Origin: Nocardia araoensis NBRC 100135
Lineage (GTDB): Bacteria; Actinomycetota; Actinomycetes; Mycobacteriales; Mycobacteriaceae
DNA: 64,000 nucleotides
Direction of reading: 5' to 3'
Assembly (NCBI RefSeq): GCF_000308435.1
Contig: NZ_BAFR01000035.1
Location: forward strand, 38,155 to 102,154
Position 1 is the stretch's first letter. Each line of letters starts with the position of its first letter. Of this stretch, positions 18,800 through 28,619 are shown piece by piece. The notes beneath the pieces are model-generated. The model was not told where the DNA came from. It was given only the letters and a program-made list of their open reading frames with translations, and searched no databases. Made by a program: the position numbers and the translations under genes.

Positions 18800-19632
18800 G
18801 ATTCCTCGGATCCGATTACCCCGCGATCGACCTGCGCGAGGCGACAGTCCTGATCACCGGAGGCGGACGGGGAATCGGCCGGGCCACCGCCGAGGTGTTC
18901 GCCGCGAAAGGATCCCGTGTCGTACTCGCCGACGTAGACAAACCCGCCGCCGAGGAGGCGGCCCGCGCGATCGGTGCGAGCGCGTTCGAGCTGGACGTGC
19001 GCTCGCGCGGGCAATGGGACGCGGTGGCCGCGGCGGTCGGCGGAATCGACGTGCTGGTCAACAACGCCGGTGTCATGCCTGCGGGCGCTTTCCTGGAGGA
19101 ACCGGACGTGGTCGGTCAGGCCACGCTGGACATCAACGTCTGGGGTCTCATCCACGGCATGCGCGCCGTCGCGCCGGGCATGATCGAGCGCGGCCGCGGC
19201 CATATCGTCAACGTCGCCTCCCTGGCGGGCAAGATCCCGATTCCCGGGCTGGCCGTGTACAACGCGAGCAAGTTCGCCGCGGTGGGACTCTCGGCGGCGA
19301 CCCGCCTGGAATTCGCCGGGCAGGGCGTCAGCGTCAGCTGCGTCCTGCCGTCGGCCGTGCGGACCCGGCTGTCCTCGGGATTGACGCTCGGCCGCGGCAT
19401 GCCGACCGTCGACCCGGAGGATGTCGCCGCCGCGATCGTGCGCACCTGTGTGACTCGCAGAGCCGAGGTGGCCGTGCCGAATTACCTCGGTCCGGTGGAC
19501 ATCGCGCTGGCCGCCGCGCCGGAACGCGCGGTGCGCCTGATCCGTGGCCTGTTCGACGGGGATCGGGCGCTGCACCCGTCCGACGAGAAGGCCCGTGCGC
19601 AGTACGAGAAAGAGGTGCGTTCCATCAGCTGA
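18796..19632 (+). CDS. short-chain dehydrogenase/reductase (SDR)
   Basis: A 278-residue classical SDR. The cofactor loop TGGGRGIG is at about residues 21-28, the Asp of VVLADVDK suggests NAD preference, NNAG occurs near residue 90, and the catalytic residues are Ser in NVASLAG plus YNASK. The last 40 residues (LGPVDIALAAAPERAVRL) resemble the amphipathic tail of actinobacterial SDRs that act on lipid or steroid-like substrates. It overlaps the upstream patatin gene by four bases (ATGA), pointing to coupled expression. A strong hairpin follows. Substrate unknown. Confidence 0.88.
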   Translation: MRFLGSDYPAIDLREATVLITGGGRGIGRATAEVFAAKGSRVVLADVDKPAAEEAARAIGASAFELDVRSRGQWDAVAAAVGGIDVLVNNAGVMPAGAFLEEPDVVGQATLDINVWGLIHGMRAVAPGMIERGRGHIVNVASLAGKIPIPGLAVYNASKFAAVGLSAATRLEFAGQGVSVSCVLPSAVRTRLSSGLTLGRGMPTVDPEDVAAAIVRTCVTRRAEVAVPNYLGPVDIALAAAPERAVRLIRGLFDGDRALHPSDEKARAQYEKEVRSIS

Positions 19633-19644
19633 CGGAAACGAAAA

Positions 19645-19673
19645 GCGGCCCGGAAGAGGCACTCCCGGGCCGC
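19645..19673. terminator. hairpin between convergent SDR and lipase genes
   Basis: A 9-bp perfect stem (GCGGCCCGG at 19645-19653 with CCGGGCCGC at 19665-19673) lies 12 nt after the SDR stop. On the plus strand it is followed by ATCTCGTTCGGTTTC; on the minus strand it is followed by TTTTCGTTTCC, a real T tract. It can therefore serve both convergent genes and best fits the lipase transcript. Confidence 0.7.
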
Positions 19674-19686
19674 ATCTCGTTCGGTT

Positions 19687-20874
19687 TCAGCAGTTGGTCG
19701 GTGCGGGTTCGCCGCGGAACCTGGCCTCCACGTAATTCCACGCGTCCGCGAATCCGGCGGCAGCCGCGGTCAGGTGCTCGGAGATGTCGACGGTGTGGAA
19801 GGTCAGCCGCGCACCCGCCTTGCAGTACCGGTCGGCGACCTCGGCGACCGGGTTGTAGAAGGTGAGGGTGTCGAAGCGGCCCTGCCACATATAGGTCGGC
19901 ACGGCGGGCACGCCGTCGAAGTACTTCAGGCTGTTCTCCCGCAGGACGGCGTGCGCCTCCGGGCTGTCCATCAGGCTCTTGGACGCCGCCATCTGCTCCG
20001 CGCTGCGGAAGGCGCCGTGGAAGAGCAGAAACCTGCGGCAGGCGTCGTGGGTGAATTCCCGGAACCACAAACCGTTCTCGTTGAGCTGATCGGAGATCGG
20101 CAGCCGGTCCGGGTACTCCCGCTCCAGCCCCATGGCGGCGGCGAAGGCGAGGCCGAACCCGGGGTGCGGCTCGAAGCCGAGCGCCATCGCCATCTCCTCC
20201 AGGTCGGCGGGGATGCCACCGGCCACGGCGGTGGTGAGTTTCAGATCCGGCGCGTAGGTGGGTTGCATCGCGGCGGCCCACGCGGTGGCCATGCCGCCGC
20301 CGGAGTAGCCCGCGATGGCGACGGGGGAGTCGGACAGGCCGAGTTCGGCGACCTTGCGGACGGCCTTCACGCTGTCGAGGGTCATCATGCCCGCCAGGCG
20401 CGCGGCACCGTAGGCGGAGGTGGGTCCCAGATAGTCCGGCAGCGAGATGGCCCACCCGCGTCCGATGGGCAGCATCGCGCCGACGGCGTCCTGCAACTCT
20501 CCGTTGAACAGTGAGCGCGACGGATTGCATTGGGTGCCGAGGGAATTGATCAACGCCTGGTAGGAGACCAGGGGCGGGTTCTCGACCCCGGCGGGCATCA
20601 GGACCGTCGTGATGCCCATGACCGGCTTGCCCTGCGAATTGGTGGAGCGGAAGGCGACTTGCCAGCCTTCGGTCCCGATATACATACCGGTGTCGATCCT
20701 GCGGGTCCGTACGACGTCACCGGGGGCGAACGTCCCCAAGTCCGGCGGCGCCGTGTAGAAGGGATCGGGATCGGGGGTGGGATAGAGGGGTTGAGCAGTC
20801 GCTGGCAGGCCGAGCAGGCCGAGCGAGACGATGCTCACCAGCAAGATCGCGATCCTGGACGGAACTCTGGACAC
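19687..20874 (-). CDS. secreted lipase/esterase (secretory lipase family)
   Basis: A 395-residue alpha/beta hydrolase of the secretory (LIP) lipase family, which cleaves triacylglycerols or other esters outside the cell. The N-terminus is a Sec signal peptide (basic start, then a leucine-rich core, probable cut after PATA-Q near residue 28). The nucleophile elbow is GYSGGG, near residue 200; the Asp and His of the triad should be in QGRFDTLTFY and in VDISEHLTAA. I placed the start at GTG 20874, because AAGGA stands five bases in front; GTG 20901 in the same frame has no such site. The gene is convergent with the patatin/SDR pair. Confidence 0.85.
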   Translation of the reverse strand: MSRVPSRIAILLVSIVSLGLLGLPATAQPLYPTPDPDPFYTAPPDLGTFAPGDVVRTRRIDTGMYIGTEGWQVAFRSTNSQGKPVMGITTVLMPAGVENPPLVSYQALINSLGTQCNPSRSLFNGELQDAVGAMLPIGRGWAISLPDYLGPTSAYGAARLAGMMTLDSVKAVRKVAELGLSDSPVAIAGYSGGGMATAWAAAMQPTYAPDLKLTTAVAGGIPADLEEMAMALGFEPHPGFGLAFAAAMGLEREYPDRLPISDQLNENGLWFREFTHDACRRFLLFHGAFRSAEQMAASKSLMDSPEAHAVLRENSLKYFDGVPAVPTYMWQGRFDTLTFYNPVAEVADRYCKAGARLTFHTVDISEHLTAAAAGFADAWNYVEARFRGEPAPTNC

Positions 20875-21249
20875 GGGTTTCCTTCGAAAGTCAGCCGTCA
20901 CCGACCCACCGCCCCGCGGCGGGCACGCCGCGGCGTCGGCGCTTCGGACGGACCGGCACTACACGGAAAACCGCAGCGAAGCTTCGCTGCGGGGCAGAGC
21001 AGAAGGAACCGCCGCCGAGAGACCCTGAGTCGATCATGGCGGACTGCCGCACCTCCTTCGACTCCGGGACCGCCGGTAGCCGCGAAGGCGGCACCATCCG
21101 CTGCGAAGATAGCGCCCGACCTCCTCCGGGCGCCGCACCGGAACAGGCGAACCGGACATCTCACAATGCCCGAGGCCCGCCATTCGACAAGATCACTAAC
21201 GGAGGTGGCCTACCCGGTCGCGCACCGACCCGGCCCCTCGTCGCGCGGC
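20875..21249. other. intergenic stretch holding a minus-strand terminator
   Basis: About 375 bases without a supported gene. Short open frames on both strands lack ribosome sites and show no family signature. The recognisable element is the 22-bp palindrome at 20971-20992. Confidence 0.5.
20971..20992 (-). terminator. perfect 22-bp palindrome followed by TTTTCC on the minus strand
   Basis: CCGCAGCGAAG (20971-20981) and CTTCGCTGCGG (20982-20992) form an 11-bp perfect stem. On the minus strand the next bases are TTTTCCGTG, as in a rho-independent terminator. It lies about 260 nt beyond the lipoprotein gene that is transcribed toward it, so that transcript would have a long 3' tail. Confidence 0.6.
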
Positions 21250-21729
21250 TCATGTGAAGCTGAGCACCGTCCGTCCGCCCAAGGGGCGTTGCAGGTTCAC
21301 CACGACCACGCCGTACTCGCGCTTCTGCTCCGGGTTCGCGCCCTGACACGGCGGCATGCCGCGATGCAGGCCATGGATCAGCCGCACGCTCACCAGATCG
21401 GCCGATTCCTCCACCCGCGCGGTGAATCCGATGCTCGGACAGCCGACCGGGCCGGGGATGTGGATGCCGAGCTTGTCCGTCCCGTCCTCGATGTCGTATT
21501 CCGAGAAGGGCAGTGCCGAACTGGATTCCAGATCCGCGGCATGCGGGACGACGATCATCGTCCCGCCGGCGTATCGACGGGGACCGGGGTCGGCCCGCAT
21601 CCCCGCCGCCGCTTCCGCGGTGGGCTCGGCAGGAGCGGGCACGCCGGGGTCCGCTTGCTGCCCGCACGCGGTCAGCGTCCCGAACGTGATGGCGGCGACG
21701 ATCGCCGTACCCATCCTGCGCAGTGCCAC
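21250..21729 (-). CDS. small lipoprotein of unknown function
   Basis: A 159-residue exported lipoprotein. After a basic N-terminus and hydrophobic core the lipobox LTAC ends near residue 21, followed by an Ala/Pro/Glu-rich linker. The mature part contains two more cysteines (GPVGCPSIGF and GMPPCQG) that may form a disulfide. No known domain is recognised. I chose GTG 21729, which has GGAAAG about five bases in front; ATG 21714 is an alternative, and the longer frame to 21843 has no support. It stands alone and faces away from the large oxidoreductase gene at 22017. Confidence 0.75.
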   Translation of the reverse strand: MALRRMGTAIVAAITFGTLTACGQQADPGVPAPAEPTAEAAAGMRADPGPRRYAGGTMIVVPHAADLESSSALPFSEYDIEDGTDKLGIHIPGPVGCPSIGFTARVEESADLVSVRLIHGLHRGMPPCQGANPEQKREYGVVVVNLQRPLGGRTVLSFT

Positions 21730-22016
21730 CTTTCCACCTTCACACAGGTGGGCGTGGGTGCGGTGGAGGATGTGCGGTGTGGCACGGGTACGGCTCGCCG
21801 GAAACGGCCGGATGTCTCGACGCCGTCGTGTGCGCGTAGTCACATAGACCTCGCACAGTGCTTAGCTGGTGCCCATCGGAGTAGTGGGAAGTTGGGCAGA
21901 TTGCTCAATTTCATATTCAAAGGTTGTGCGTTCAGATCTGCGGATACACGATATCGGCAACAAGTGCTCAACTATGCGAGGCGCCGGACCGGTGCTGAGC
22001 GGACGGGTGGATCCGT

Positions 22017-25000
22017 ATGACCGAGCTCGCCGACCGCGATCTGATCGCGGCTCCCTACGACCTCGCCGACCGGTACCGCGTCGGCTCGGGGACCGTTGTC
22101 CTCACCGGCGTGCAGGCCATCGCGCGGCAACTGGTCGAGCAGCATGTGCGTGATCTGCGCGCCGGGCGGCGAGTGGGCACGTTCGTGTCCGGGTATCAGG
22201 GCAGTCCGCTCGGCGGCGTCGACAAGATGCTGTCCGGCATGCCCGCGGTGCTCGCCGAGCACGACATCTCGTTCGTCCCCGGCTTGAACGAGGAACTGGC
22301 CGCGACCTCCGTGTGGGGCAGCCAGGCGGATCTGCCCGCAGGCGCGGCCACCCACGACGGCGTCGTCGGTGTCTGGTACGGCAAAGGCCCCGGCCTGGAC
22401 CGCGCGACCGACGCGCTGCGCCACGCCAACATGTACGGCGTGAATCCGCGCGGCGGCGTCCTGCTGCTGGTCGGCGACGATCCGGCGGCCAAATCCTCCA
22501 CCGTGCCCGCGGTGAGCGAGCGCTCCTTGGCCGCGATGAACATTCCCGTACTGTTCCCGCGCAACGCCCGCGAGATCATCACCATGGGGCTGCACGGGGT
22601 GGCGCTGTCGCGCGCCTCGGGCTGCCTGGTGGCGCTGAAGATCGTCGCCGACGTCGCCGACGGCGCCTGGACCGTGGACGGTTCGGTGGGTGACCTCGAC
22701 ATCGTCGTGCCCGAGATCGACTGGGAAGGGCAGCGGTTCCACTATCGGCAGCGTCCGATGGCCGCGCCGGCCGACAGCCTGCTCGCCGAGGCGGACCTCT
22801 ACGGCCCCCGCTGGGAGCTGGTGCGCGCCTACAGCACGCGCAACGGGCTGGACGTGATCGAGGTGCACCCGGCCCGCGCCACGATCGGCATCGCCGCCAC
22901 CGGGACCGCCTTCGACGCGGTCCGCCAAGCGCTGATCGACCTCGGCGCCGACGACGACGCGCTGTACAGTGCGGGAATCCGGCTGCTGCGCATCGGGATG
23001 CCGTACCCCGTCGCGCCCGACCGGGTCCGCGAGTTCGCCGCCGGGCTCGACCGGCTGATCGTCGTCGAGGACAAGACCGCCTTCATCGAGACCCAGATCC
23101 GCGACATCCTGTACGGCGTCGCGGGCGCGCCCGAGATCCTCGGCAAGCGCGACCACACAGGTCGACCGCTGTTCGGCGCCGACGGCGAACTGACCTCCGG
23201 GCGCATCGCCGCACCGCTGCGCCGCGTGCTCGACGGGTACCTCGAACTGAAACGCCCACTGCCGCAGCCGCTGTCGCTGTCGGTGCTGCCCGCCCAGCGC
23301 GCGGCCTACTTCTGCAGCGGTTGCCCGCACAACCGTTCCACCGCCGTCCCGGAGGGCTCACTGGCAGGCGGCGGCATCGGCTGTCACACGTTGGTGACGA
23401 TGTCCGGTCGCGCCGACAGCAAGGTGGTCGGGCTGACCCAGATGGGCGGCGAAGGTGCGCAGTGGATCGGGCAAGCGCCGTTCACCGACGTGCCGCACCT
23501 GTTCCAGAACATCGGCGACGGAACGTATTTCCACTCCGGCCAGCTCGCCGTGCAGGCGTGCGTCGCCGCCGGCGTGAACATCACCTTCAAGCTGCTGCAC
23601 AACGACGTGGTCGCGATGACCGGAGCGCAGCACGCCGAGGGCGCGCTCACGGTGCCGATGCTCACCCGCAAACTCGCCGTCGAGGGCGTCCGGCGGATCA
23701 TCGTCTGCGCCGACGAACCCGAGCGCTACCGCAAGCGCGATCTCGCTCCGGGCACCCTGCTGTGGCACCGGGACCGCCTCGACGAAGCGCAACGCGCGCT
23801 GCGCGAGATCCCGGGCGTCACGGTGCTGATCTACGACCAGCACTGCGCGGCCGACGCGCGGCGGCAACGCAAGCGGGGCGCGCTCCCGGCGCGCCGCACC
23901 CGCGTGGTCATCAACGAGGCGGTGTGCGAAGGCTGCGGCGACTGCGGCGTCCAGAGCAATTGCCTGTCGGTGCAGCCGGTGGATACCGAGTTCGGGCGCA
24001 AGACGCGGATCGACCAGACCTCCTGCAACACCGATTACAGCTGCCTGAAGGGCGACTGCCCCGCGTTCGTCACGGTGGAGCTGCCCGACCCGGCCGAGCG
24101 GAAGCCGCGCCGAGCCGGTCGCGTGCCGCAGCCGCCGCTGCTGCCGGAACTCGCGCACGAACCGCCGACGACCACACAGAATGTCTTTCTCGCCGGCATC
24201 GGCGGCACCGGCATCGTCACGGTGAACCAGGTCCTGGCGACCGCCGCGATGCGTGCCGGGTACGAGGTGGCGAGCCTGGACCAGATCGGCATGAGCCAGA
24301 AGGCAGGGCCGGTGGTCTCGCATCTGCGTTTCGCCGTGGGCGCGCTGGAGCCCGCCAACCGGCTGGCCCCCGCCTCGGCCGACTGCATCGTGGCCTTCGA
24401 CCTGCTGGCCGCCACCGACAACAAGAACCTGGCCTACGGCCGCGCCGCGACGACCGTCTCGGTCGCGTCCACCAGCAAGACCCCGACCGGGGACATGGTC
24501 TACGACCGGTCCGTCACCTACCCCGACGAGGCGGCGCTGCTGCGACGACTGGAACAGGTGTCGCGCTCGGTGCGGTCCTTCGATGCTCTCGCTGCCGCGC
24601 AGGCACTCTTCGGCAACACTGCCGCCGCGAACTTCCTGCTCGTCGGAGCCGCCTACGAACTCGGCGGTCTGCGGCTGCCCGGCGCGGCGATCGAGGAGGC
24701 CATCGAGATCAACGGCGTGGCCGTGGACGCCAACCTCGCGGCATTCCGCTGGGGCCGGGTCGCGATCGCGCGGCCGGAGGAGTTCGCCGCCGCCACGACG
24801 CGTCGCACGGCCGAACCCACCCCCGTCGCGGTGCCCGCGGACCTGTTCGACGGACTGACCGCGACGGGGGAGACACGGCGGCTGGTCGAGTTGCGGGCCG
24901 TCGAGCTGATCGGTTTCCAGAGCGCCGCGGTGGCGCGCGACTACGTGGCGACGGTGCAACGCGTCTGGGATGCCGAGCGCCGGGTCACCGACCGTACGGA

Positions 25001-25490
25001 GTTCAGCGAGCAGGTTGCGCGCGGGCTGTACAAGTTCACGGCATACAAGGACGAGTACGAGGTGGCGCGACGGCTCACCGATCCGGCGTTCCTGGCCGAG
25101 GTCGCCGCGCAGGTACCCGAGGGGGCGAACCTCACCTATCGGCTGCACCCGCCGGTCCTGCGCGCGCTGGGACGCAAGGACAAGATCGGGATGGGGCCGG
25201 GCAGCCACTTCGCACTCCGCCTGCTGGCCAAGGGAAAGCGCTTGCGTGGCACGAAGTTCGACCCGTTCGGATACGCGCATGTGCGGCGCGTGGAACGCGA
25301 GTTGCGCGCCCACTACACCGCGATGGTGACGGACCTCGCCGAGGCGCTCGACCGGTCCGGCTACGACCGCGCCGTACGGGCGGCCGCGCTCCACGACGTG
25401 GTGCGCGGCTACGAGGACATCAAACTCGCCGGCGTGGCGGTCTATGCCGAACGTGTGCGGGAGCTGGGTATCGAGCCGCCGCGCTGCTAG
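22017..25490 (+). CDS. indolepyruvate ferredoxin oxidoreductase family protein (single-chain)
   Basis: An 1157-residue enzyme that fuses all parts of a thiamine-pyrophosphate 2-oxoacid:ferredoxin oxidoreductase in one chain. The N-terminal pyruvate:ferredoxin-type domain contains SGYQGSPLGGVD, and the TPP-binding part follows with GCPHNRS and GGIGCHT (about residues 440-465). Cysteines at about residues 637-680 (CEGCGDCGVQSNC, then CNTDYSCLKGDC) resemble [4Fe-4S] ligands. The gamma domain begins with FLAGIGGTGIVTVNQ near residue 725. It should decarboxylate arylpyruvates or branched-chain 2-oxoacids to acyl-CoA with ferredoxin as acceptor, during amino-acid breakdown. ATG 22017 lacks a strong ribosome site. 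No ferredoxin gene is adjacent. Confidence 0.92.
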   Translation: MTELADRDLIAAPYDLADRYRVGSGTVVLTGVQAIARQLVEQHVRDLRAGRRVGTFVSGYQGSPLGGVDKMLSGMPAVLAEHDISFVPGLNEELAATSVWGSQADLPAGAATHDGVVGVWYGKGPGLDRATDALRHANMYGVNPRGGVLLLVGDDPAAKSSTVPAVSERSLAAMNIPVLFPRNAREIITMGLHGVALSRASGCLVALKIVADVADGAWTVDGSVGDLDIVVPEIDWEGQRFHYRQRPMAAPADSLLAEADLYGPRWELVRAYSTRNGLDVIEVHPARATIGIAATGTAFDAVRQALIDLGADDDALYSAGIRLLRIGMPYPVAPDRVREFAAGLDRLIVVEDKTAFIETQIRDILYGVAGAPEILGKRDHTGRPLFGADGELTSGRIAAPLRRVLDGYLELKRPLPQPLSLSVLPAQRAAYFCSGCPHNRSTAVPEGSLAGGGIGCHTLVTMSGRADSKVVGLTQMGGEGAQWIGQAPFTDVPHLFQNIGDGTYFHSGQLAVQACVAAGVNITFKLLHNDVVAMTGAQHAEGALTVPMLTRKLAVEGVRRIIVCADEPERYRKRDLAPGTLLWHRDRLDEAQRALREIPGVTVLIYDQHCAADARRQRKRGALPARRTRVVINEAVCEGCGDCGVQSNCLSVQPVDTEFGRKTRIDQTSCNTDYSCLKGDCPAFVTVELPDPAERKPRRAGRVPQPPLLPELAHEPPTTTQNVFLAGIGGTGIVTVNQVLATAAMRAGYEVASLDQIGMSQKAGPVVSHLRFAVGALEPANRLAPASADCIVAFDLLAATDNKNLAYGRAATTVSVASTSKTPTGDMVYDRSVTYPDEAALLRRLEQVSRSVRSFDALAAAQALFGNTAAANFLLVGAAYELGGLRLPGAAIEEAIEINGVAVDANLAAFRWGRVAIARPEEFAAATTRRTAEPTPVAVPADLFDGLTATGETRRLVELRAVELIGFQSAAVARDYVATVQRVWDAERRVTDRTEFSEQVARGLYKFTAYKDEYEVARRLTDPAFLAEVAAQVPEGANLTYRLHPPVLRALGRKDKIGMGPGSHFALRLLAKGKRLRGTKFDPFGYAHVRRVERELRAHYTAMVTDLAEALDRSGYDRAVRAAALHDVVRGYEDIKLAGVAVYAERVRELGIEPPRC

Positions 25491-25629
25491 CTGGTGCCAT
25501 GCCGGTGGTCGGAGCGCCGCGCGGGCGCTGCCCGGATCGATGCCCCGGCATTTCGCCGCGATCCGAGTTCGGTGTGCGCCTGGTGAGCTGGCGGACTCGG
25601 AGAAGTGTGGGCTGCGGTCGCCGGACGCC

Positions 25630-27093
25630 TCACCCTGCGTAGCCGGTCACCTTGCCGATCCACGCGATGAAATCCGCGGCGTCCTCGTTGCTGCCGTGCC
25701 CCGCGTCCCAGTACATCGCGGCGTCGACCTGGTCGCCCAGATTCGCCAGGCTCGCGGCGAGATTGCCCACGATGGTCAGCGACGCGTCGGTGTCCTTGGT
25801 GCCGACGCGAATCCACCAGTGTTTCGCTCGGGCGGGATTCCGCTGCCGGAGGAAGAACATCGGGTTCATCATGCTGATCTTCTCGGGCAGATCGCTGTCG
25901 AGTTGCGCGCCCGGATCGCCGGTCGCTCGCCGCAGGCTGAACTGGGTGAAGTGCCTGGCCTTGACGGTGCCGACACCGAACTCGTTGTTCTCGGGCGAGG
26001 ACAGGTCGAAGGCGTCGAACGCGGGCACGCCCTTCTTCCGCTCGCCCACGTGCGACAGGAAGTTCGGCCAGGTGAACTCCGCCCGGTCGCCCGCCCAGGT
26101 GATCCATGTGTTGGCCGCCAGGTAGCTCGAGCGATCGGCGTCCTGCAGGGCGGTCAGATACGCGGTCGCCGACGGTTCGAGGTAGGTACGCACGAGGTAG
26201 TTGCCGTAGTTGCCGGCCGTGATGAGCCCGAATCCGTTCTCGCCCTGCAACTCCAGCGAGGCCTGGTAGTCGGTGAACGCGGCGCTCAACTCCCCCGAGG
26301 CAGTCGCGTCGAGTTCGCCGGAGCGCAGCGGGTTGGCGCCCCAATTCCATTCGTAGGCCATGTCCGCGTGTTCGAGATCGGTGACGGGGCAGTAGGGGGC
26401 GGCGGCGAATACGGCGTCGCTGGCTTCCGCCGCGCCGAGTTCGGCGAGATACCGGTCGTACATCCGGTTGTCGGCGGACACGGCGAGCAGTGCGGACAGC
26501 GCGCCGCCCGCACTGACTCCCGTGGCCACGATCCGGTCGGTGTTCCCCGGAACCCGGCCGGAGTTGTGCCGCAGATAGCGGACCGCGGCTTTGAGATCCA
26601 CGATGGCGGCCGGCGCCACGCCGTAGTACGTGCCGTCCGGGGCGACCAGGTCGCGTCCGCGCGCGCCGGGCTCCACCACGACATAACCCGCGGCGAGGGC
26701 GAGGTCGCGGTTTCTGTCCCGGTCACCGCCGTCATCCGGCTTGCCGCTCCTCGGCGCCGACGACAGGTAGCCGCCGACGGAGTTGCTGAAGAGAATCGGA
26801 GCCTTGCTCGCGTCGACGGCGTTCCCGTCGATCTCGACGGGAACGCTGACGGTCAAGCTCTGATGCGTCTTGTCCACCGGTTTCGCCACATAGACAACGC
26901 TCTCGTAGAACCGGTAGGTCACCTTCTTGTCGCGTTCGAAGGTGGCGACGGTCTTCTTCTGCACCGTGAACTCGTCGGGGTCGAAAGCCAACTCGTCCAC
27001 TGGTTGCGCGTCGCCTTCCAGCAGGCCGCAGGCGGCGAGCATCGGCACGGCGGCCGCCGCCGCACACCCCTTGAGCATCGCCCTGCGCTGCAC
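25630..27093 (-). CDS. lipoprotein alpha/beta hydrolase (tannase/feruloyl-esterase subtype B-like)
   Basis: A 487-residue exported hydrolase. The N-terminus QRRAMLKGCAAAAA resembles a twin-arginine signal and ends in the lipobox LAAC near residue 22, so it is probably anchored to the outer face of the membrane. The nucleophile elbow is GVSAGG near residue 210, and WDAGHG near the end supplies the His. The arrangement matches the subtype B tannase/BD-FAE esterases that cut aromatic or acyl esters. GTG 27093 is set by AAGGAGAG six bases in front; the longer frame to 27222 is discarded. Substrate unknown. It stands alone with a divergent neighbour region. Confidence 0.78.
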   Translation of the reverse strand: MQRRAMLKGCAAAAAVPMLAACGLLEGDAQPVDELAFDPDEFTVQKKTVATFERDKKVTYRFYESVVYVAKPVDKTHQSLTVSVPVEIDGNAVDASKAPILFSNSVGGYLSSAPRSGKPDDGGDRDRNRDLALAAGYVVVEPGARGRDLVAPDGTYYGVAPAAIVDLKAAVRYLRHNSGRVPGNTDRIVATGVSAGGALSALLAVSADNRMYDRYLAELGAAEASDAVFAAAPYCPVTDLEHADMAYEWNWGANPLRSGELDATASGELSAAFTDYQASLELQGENGFGLITAGNYGNYLVRTYLEPSATAYLTALQDADRSSYLAANTWITWAGDRAEFTWPNFLSHVGERKKGVPAFDAFDLSSPENNEFGVGTVKARHFTQFSLRRATGDPGAQLDSDLPEKISMMNPMFFLRQRNPARAKHWWIRVGTKDTDASLTIVGNLAASLANLGDQVDAAMYWDAGHGSNEDAADFIAWIGKVTGYAG

Positions 27094-27383
27094 AGCTCTC
27101 TCCTTCGCATTCGTGGCAAGCCGTTCGGCGTCGCGGCTGTAGCGGCGTCGGTAGAACTCTTGCCCGGAACGAATCAGCTGGTCATCGGGTCGCTGAGATC
27201 GAAGGATAGCGGTAGGGGACACCGCGCCCGCGTACGCGCGCGGCCGCGCCCGACGCGTCCGCCGAAAGGCGGGCGTCGGGCGCGGCCTGCCGGGCGGCGG
27301 TCAACGACCGCCCCTTGTGGCGCATCGGCCGGGTCATCGACCTCGAGCACACCCCTTTGCCCGCCGCAGGACGAGGCAGCGCA

Positions 27384-28013
27384 TCAGCCGACTTTCACCG
27401 GGACGACCGTGGCAGCGGTGAATCGGGCACGACCGATGGCCAGGGCCACCAAACCGACATTGCCCGCCGTGGAAATCATCGGACCGGCGATCGAAACGAA
27501 TTCGAACCCGCTCACCAGAAGCACCCCGAACAGGCCGAGGCCGTTCGCGAGCGCGTTCGCGGCGAATGTTTGCCACGTTTCCTCGTGCGGTTTGGACCAC
27601 ACATGCCGCAGCGTAGGAATGGTGGCGATGAGATTGGCGCATATCGCGAAGAGCGCGCCGAATGCCTTTTCCTGCACCCCGACCGTCACCAGCACACAGG
27701 CGATGGACGAAATCAGGCAGGCCCAATCGATGGTGTCGTCCGGTCGCAGGCGGGCTCCGCGCGCGATGCCGACGGTGATGACCGCCGCGTTCATCGCCGC
27801 GGCCGCGGCGTTGATGCCCGCGGCGAGATAACCGCCCTCGAGATACGCCACCACCGCGAACACGGTGTTCGCGGTGCACCAAGCCGCCCACGACGCGATG
27901 CGCGGCCGGGTGTCCCCTTCCAGTATCCCCGCCAGGTACGCGATGACACCGAACAATGAAATGCCGACGCTGAGACACGCCGAAGACGAGCTCACATTCC
28001 AGAAATCACTCAC
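27384..28013 (-). CDS. multi-pass integral membrane protein, unknown function
   Basis: A 209-residue protein that is almost all membrane helices: about six or seven hydrophobic segments of 18-22 residues separated by short loops, with few charged residues. The spacing and Gly/Ala/Trp-rich helices (FGVIAYLAGILEGDTRP, IASWAAWCTANTVF) recall small actinobacterial membrane proteins of the PQ-loop/SemiSWEET size class, but no signature settles it. GTG 28013 has GAGGAAAG about eight bases upstream. No partner gene is adjacent. Role unknown. Confidence 0.7.
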   Translation of the reverse strand: MSDFWNVSSSSACLSVGISLFGVIAYLAGILEGDTRPRIASWAAWCTANTVFAVVAYLEGGYLAAGINAAAAAMNAAVITVGIARGARLRPDDTIDWACLISSIACVLVTVGVQEKAFGALFAICANLIATIPTLRHVWSKPHEETWQTFAANALANGLGLFGVLLVSGFEFVSIAGPMISTAGNVGLVALAIGRARFTAATVVPVKVG

Positions 28014-28583
28014 GCGGAACTTTCCTCACAGATTGTTGTCGTTGCACGCTGAGATGGCCGACATTGGCGATCGAATCATTACGAACACGCCGAAGGGGAC
28101 AAGCCGGGTGCGGTGATGGAACCGGGGGTTGCCTGTGGGGAAACACTTCGGGATGAATAGTCCGGGGTGACTCGGAAGTATCGTGACACGACAACTTGGG
28201 CGTCACCAATCCAGGACGGTGCTGTAACCATCTTTTAACCGCTGATTCGCAGTCGGTCAGCAGCTGATTATTCTGCCGGAGATTCTGTGTGAGCTACGGA
28301 ACAGGCGTGCGACATGCCGCATAAATAGGTGTCGTAGATGGCGACATTGGTGGTCACAGAAATCGCCCGCCGACTGTCGGCGACTCCGACGACCGACAGG
28401 TCTCCGCCCGATGCGCCCGGCGGCCCCGTAGTCGGTTACGTTTCGCAGGAGCCGCCGCCGTCCGCGAATCGCCCCGACCGCGCTCGATCCGGAAGCCAAG
28501 GGCCTACCAGCGGCTCGGACTGCGCCTGCCAGGCGACCTGCTGCGCGTGAGCCTTGGTCGTGACTCGACCCGGCAAAAGAGAA
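28014..28583. other. intergenic stretch without a supported gene
   Basis: About 570 bases, of lower GC than the surroundings in its first half. A 70-codon frame at 28338-28550 (start MATLVVTEIARRLS, end CACQATCCA) is the best candidate gene but has no ribosome site and no known relative. The stretch ends at the terminator of the tRNA gene. Confidence 0.4.
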
Positions 28584-28612
28584 ACGGCCCGGAGCACTGT
28601 GCTCCGAGCCGT
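28584..28612 (-). terminator. rho-independent terminator of the initiator tRNA
   Basis: Stem ACGGC-c-CGGAGCA with TGCTCCG-a-GCCGT, loop CTG, followed on the minus strand by TTTCTCTTTTGCC. It lies immediately after the tRNA 3' end on that strand. Confidence 0.85.
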
Positions 28613-28619
28613 CTCGCAG

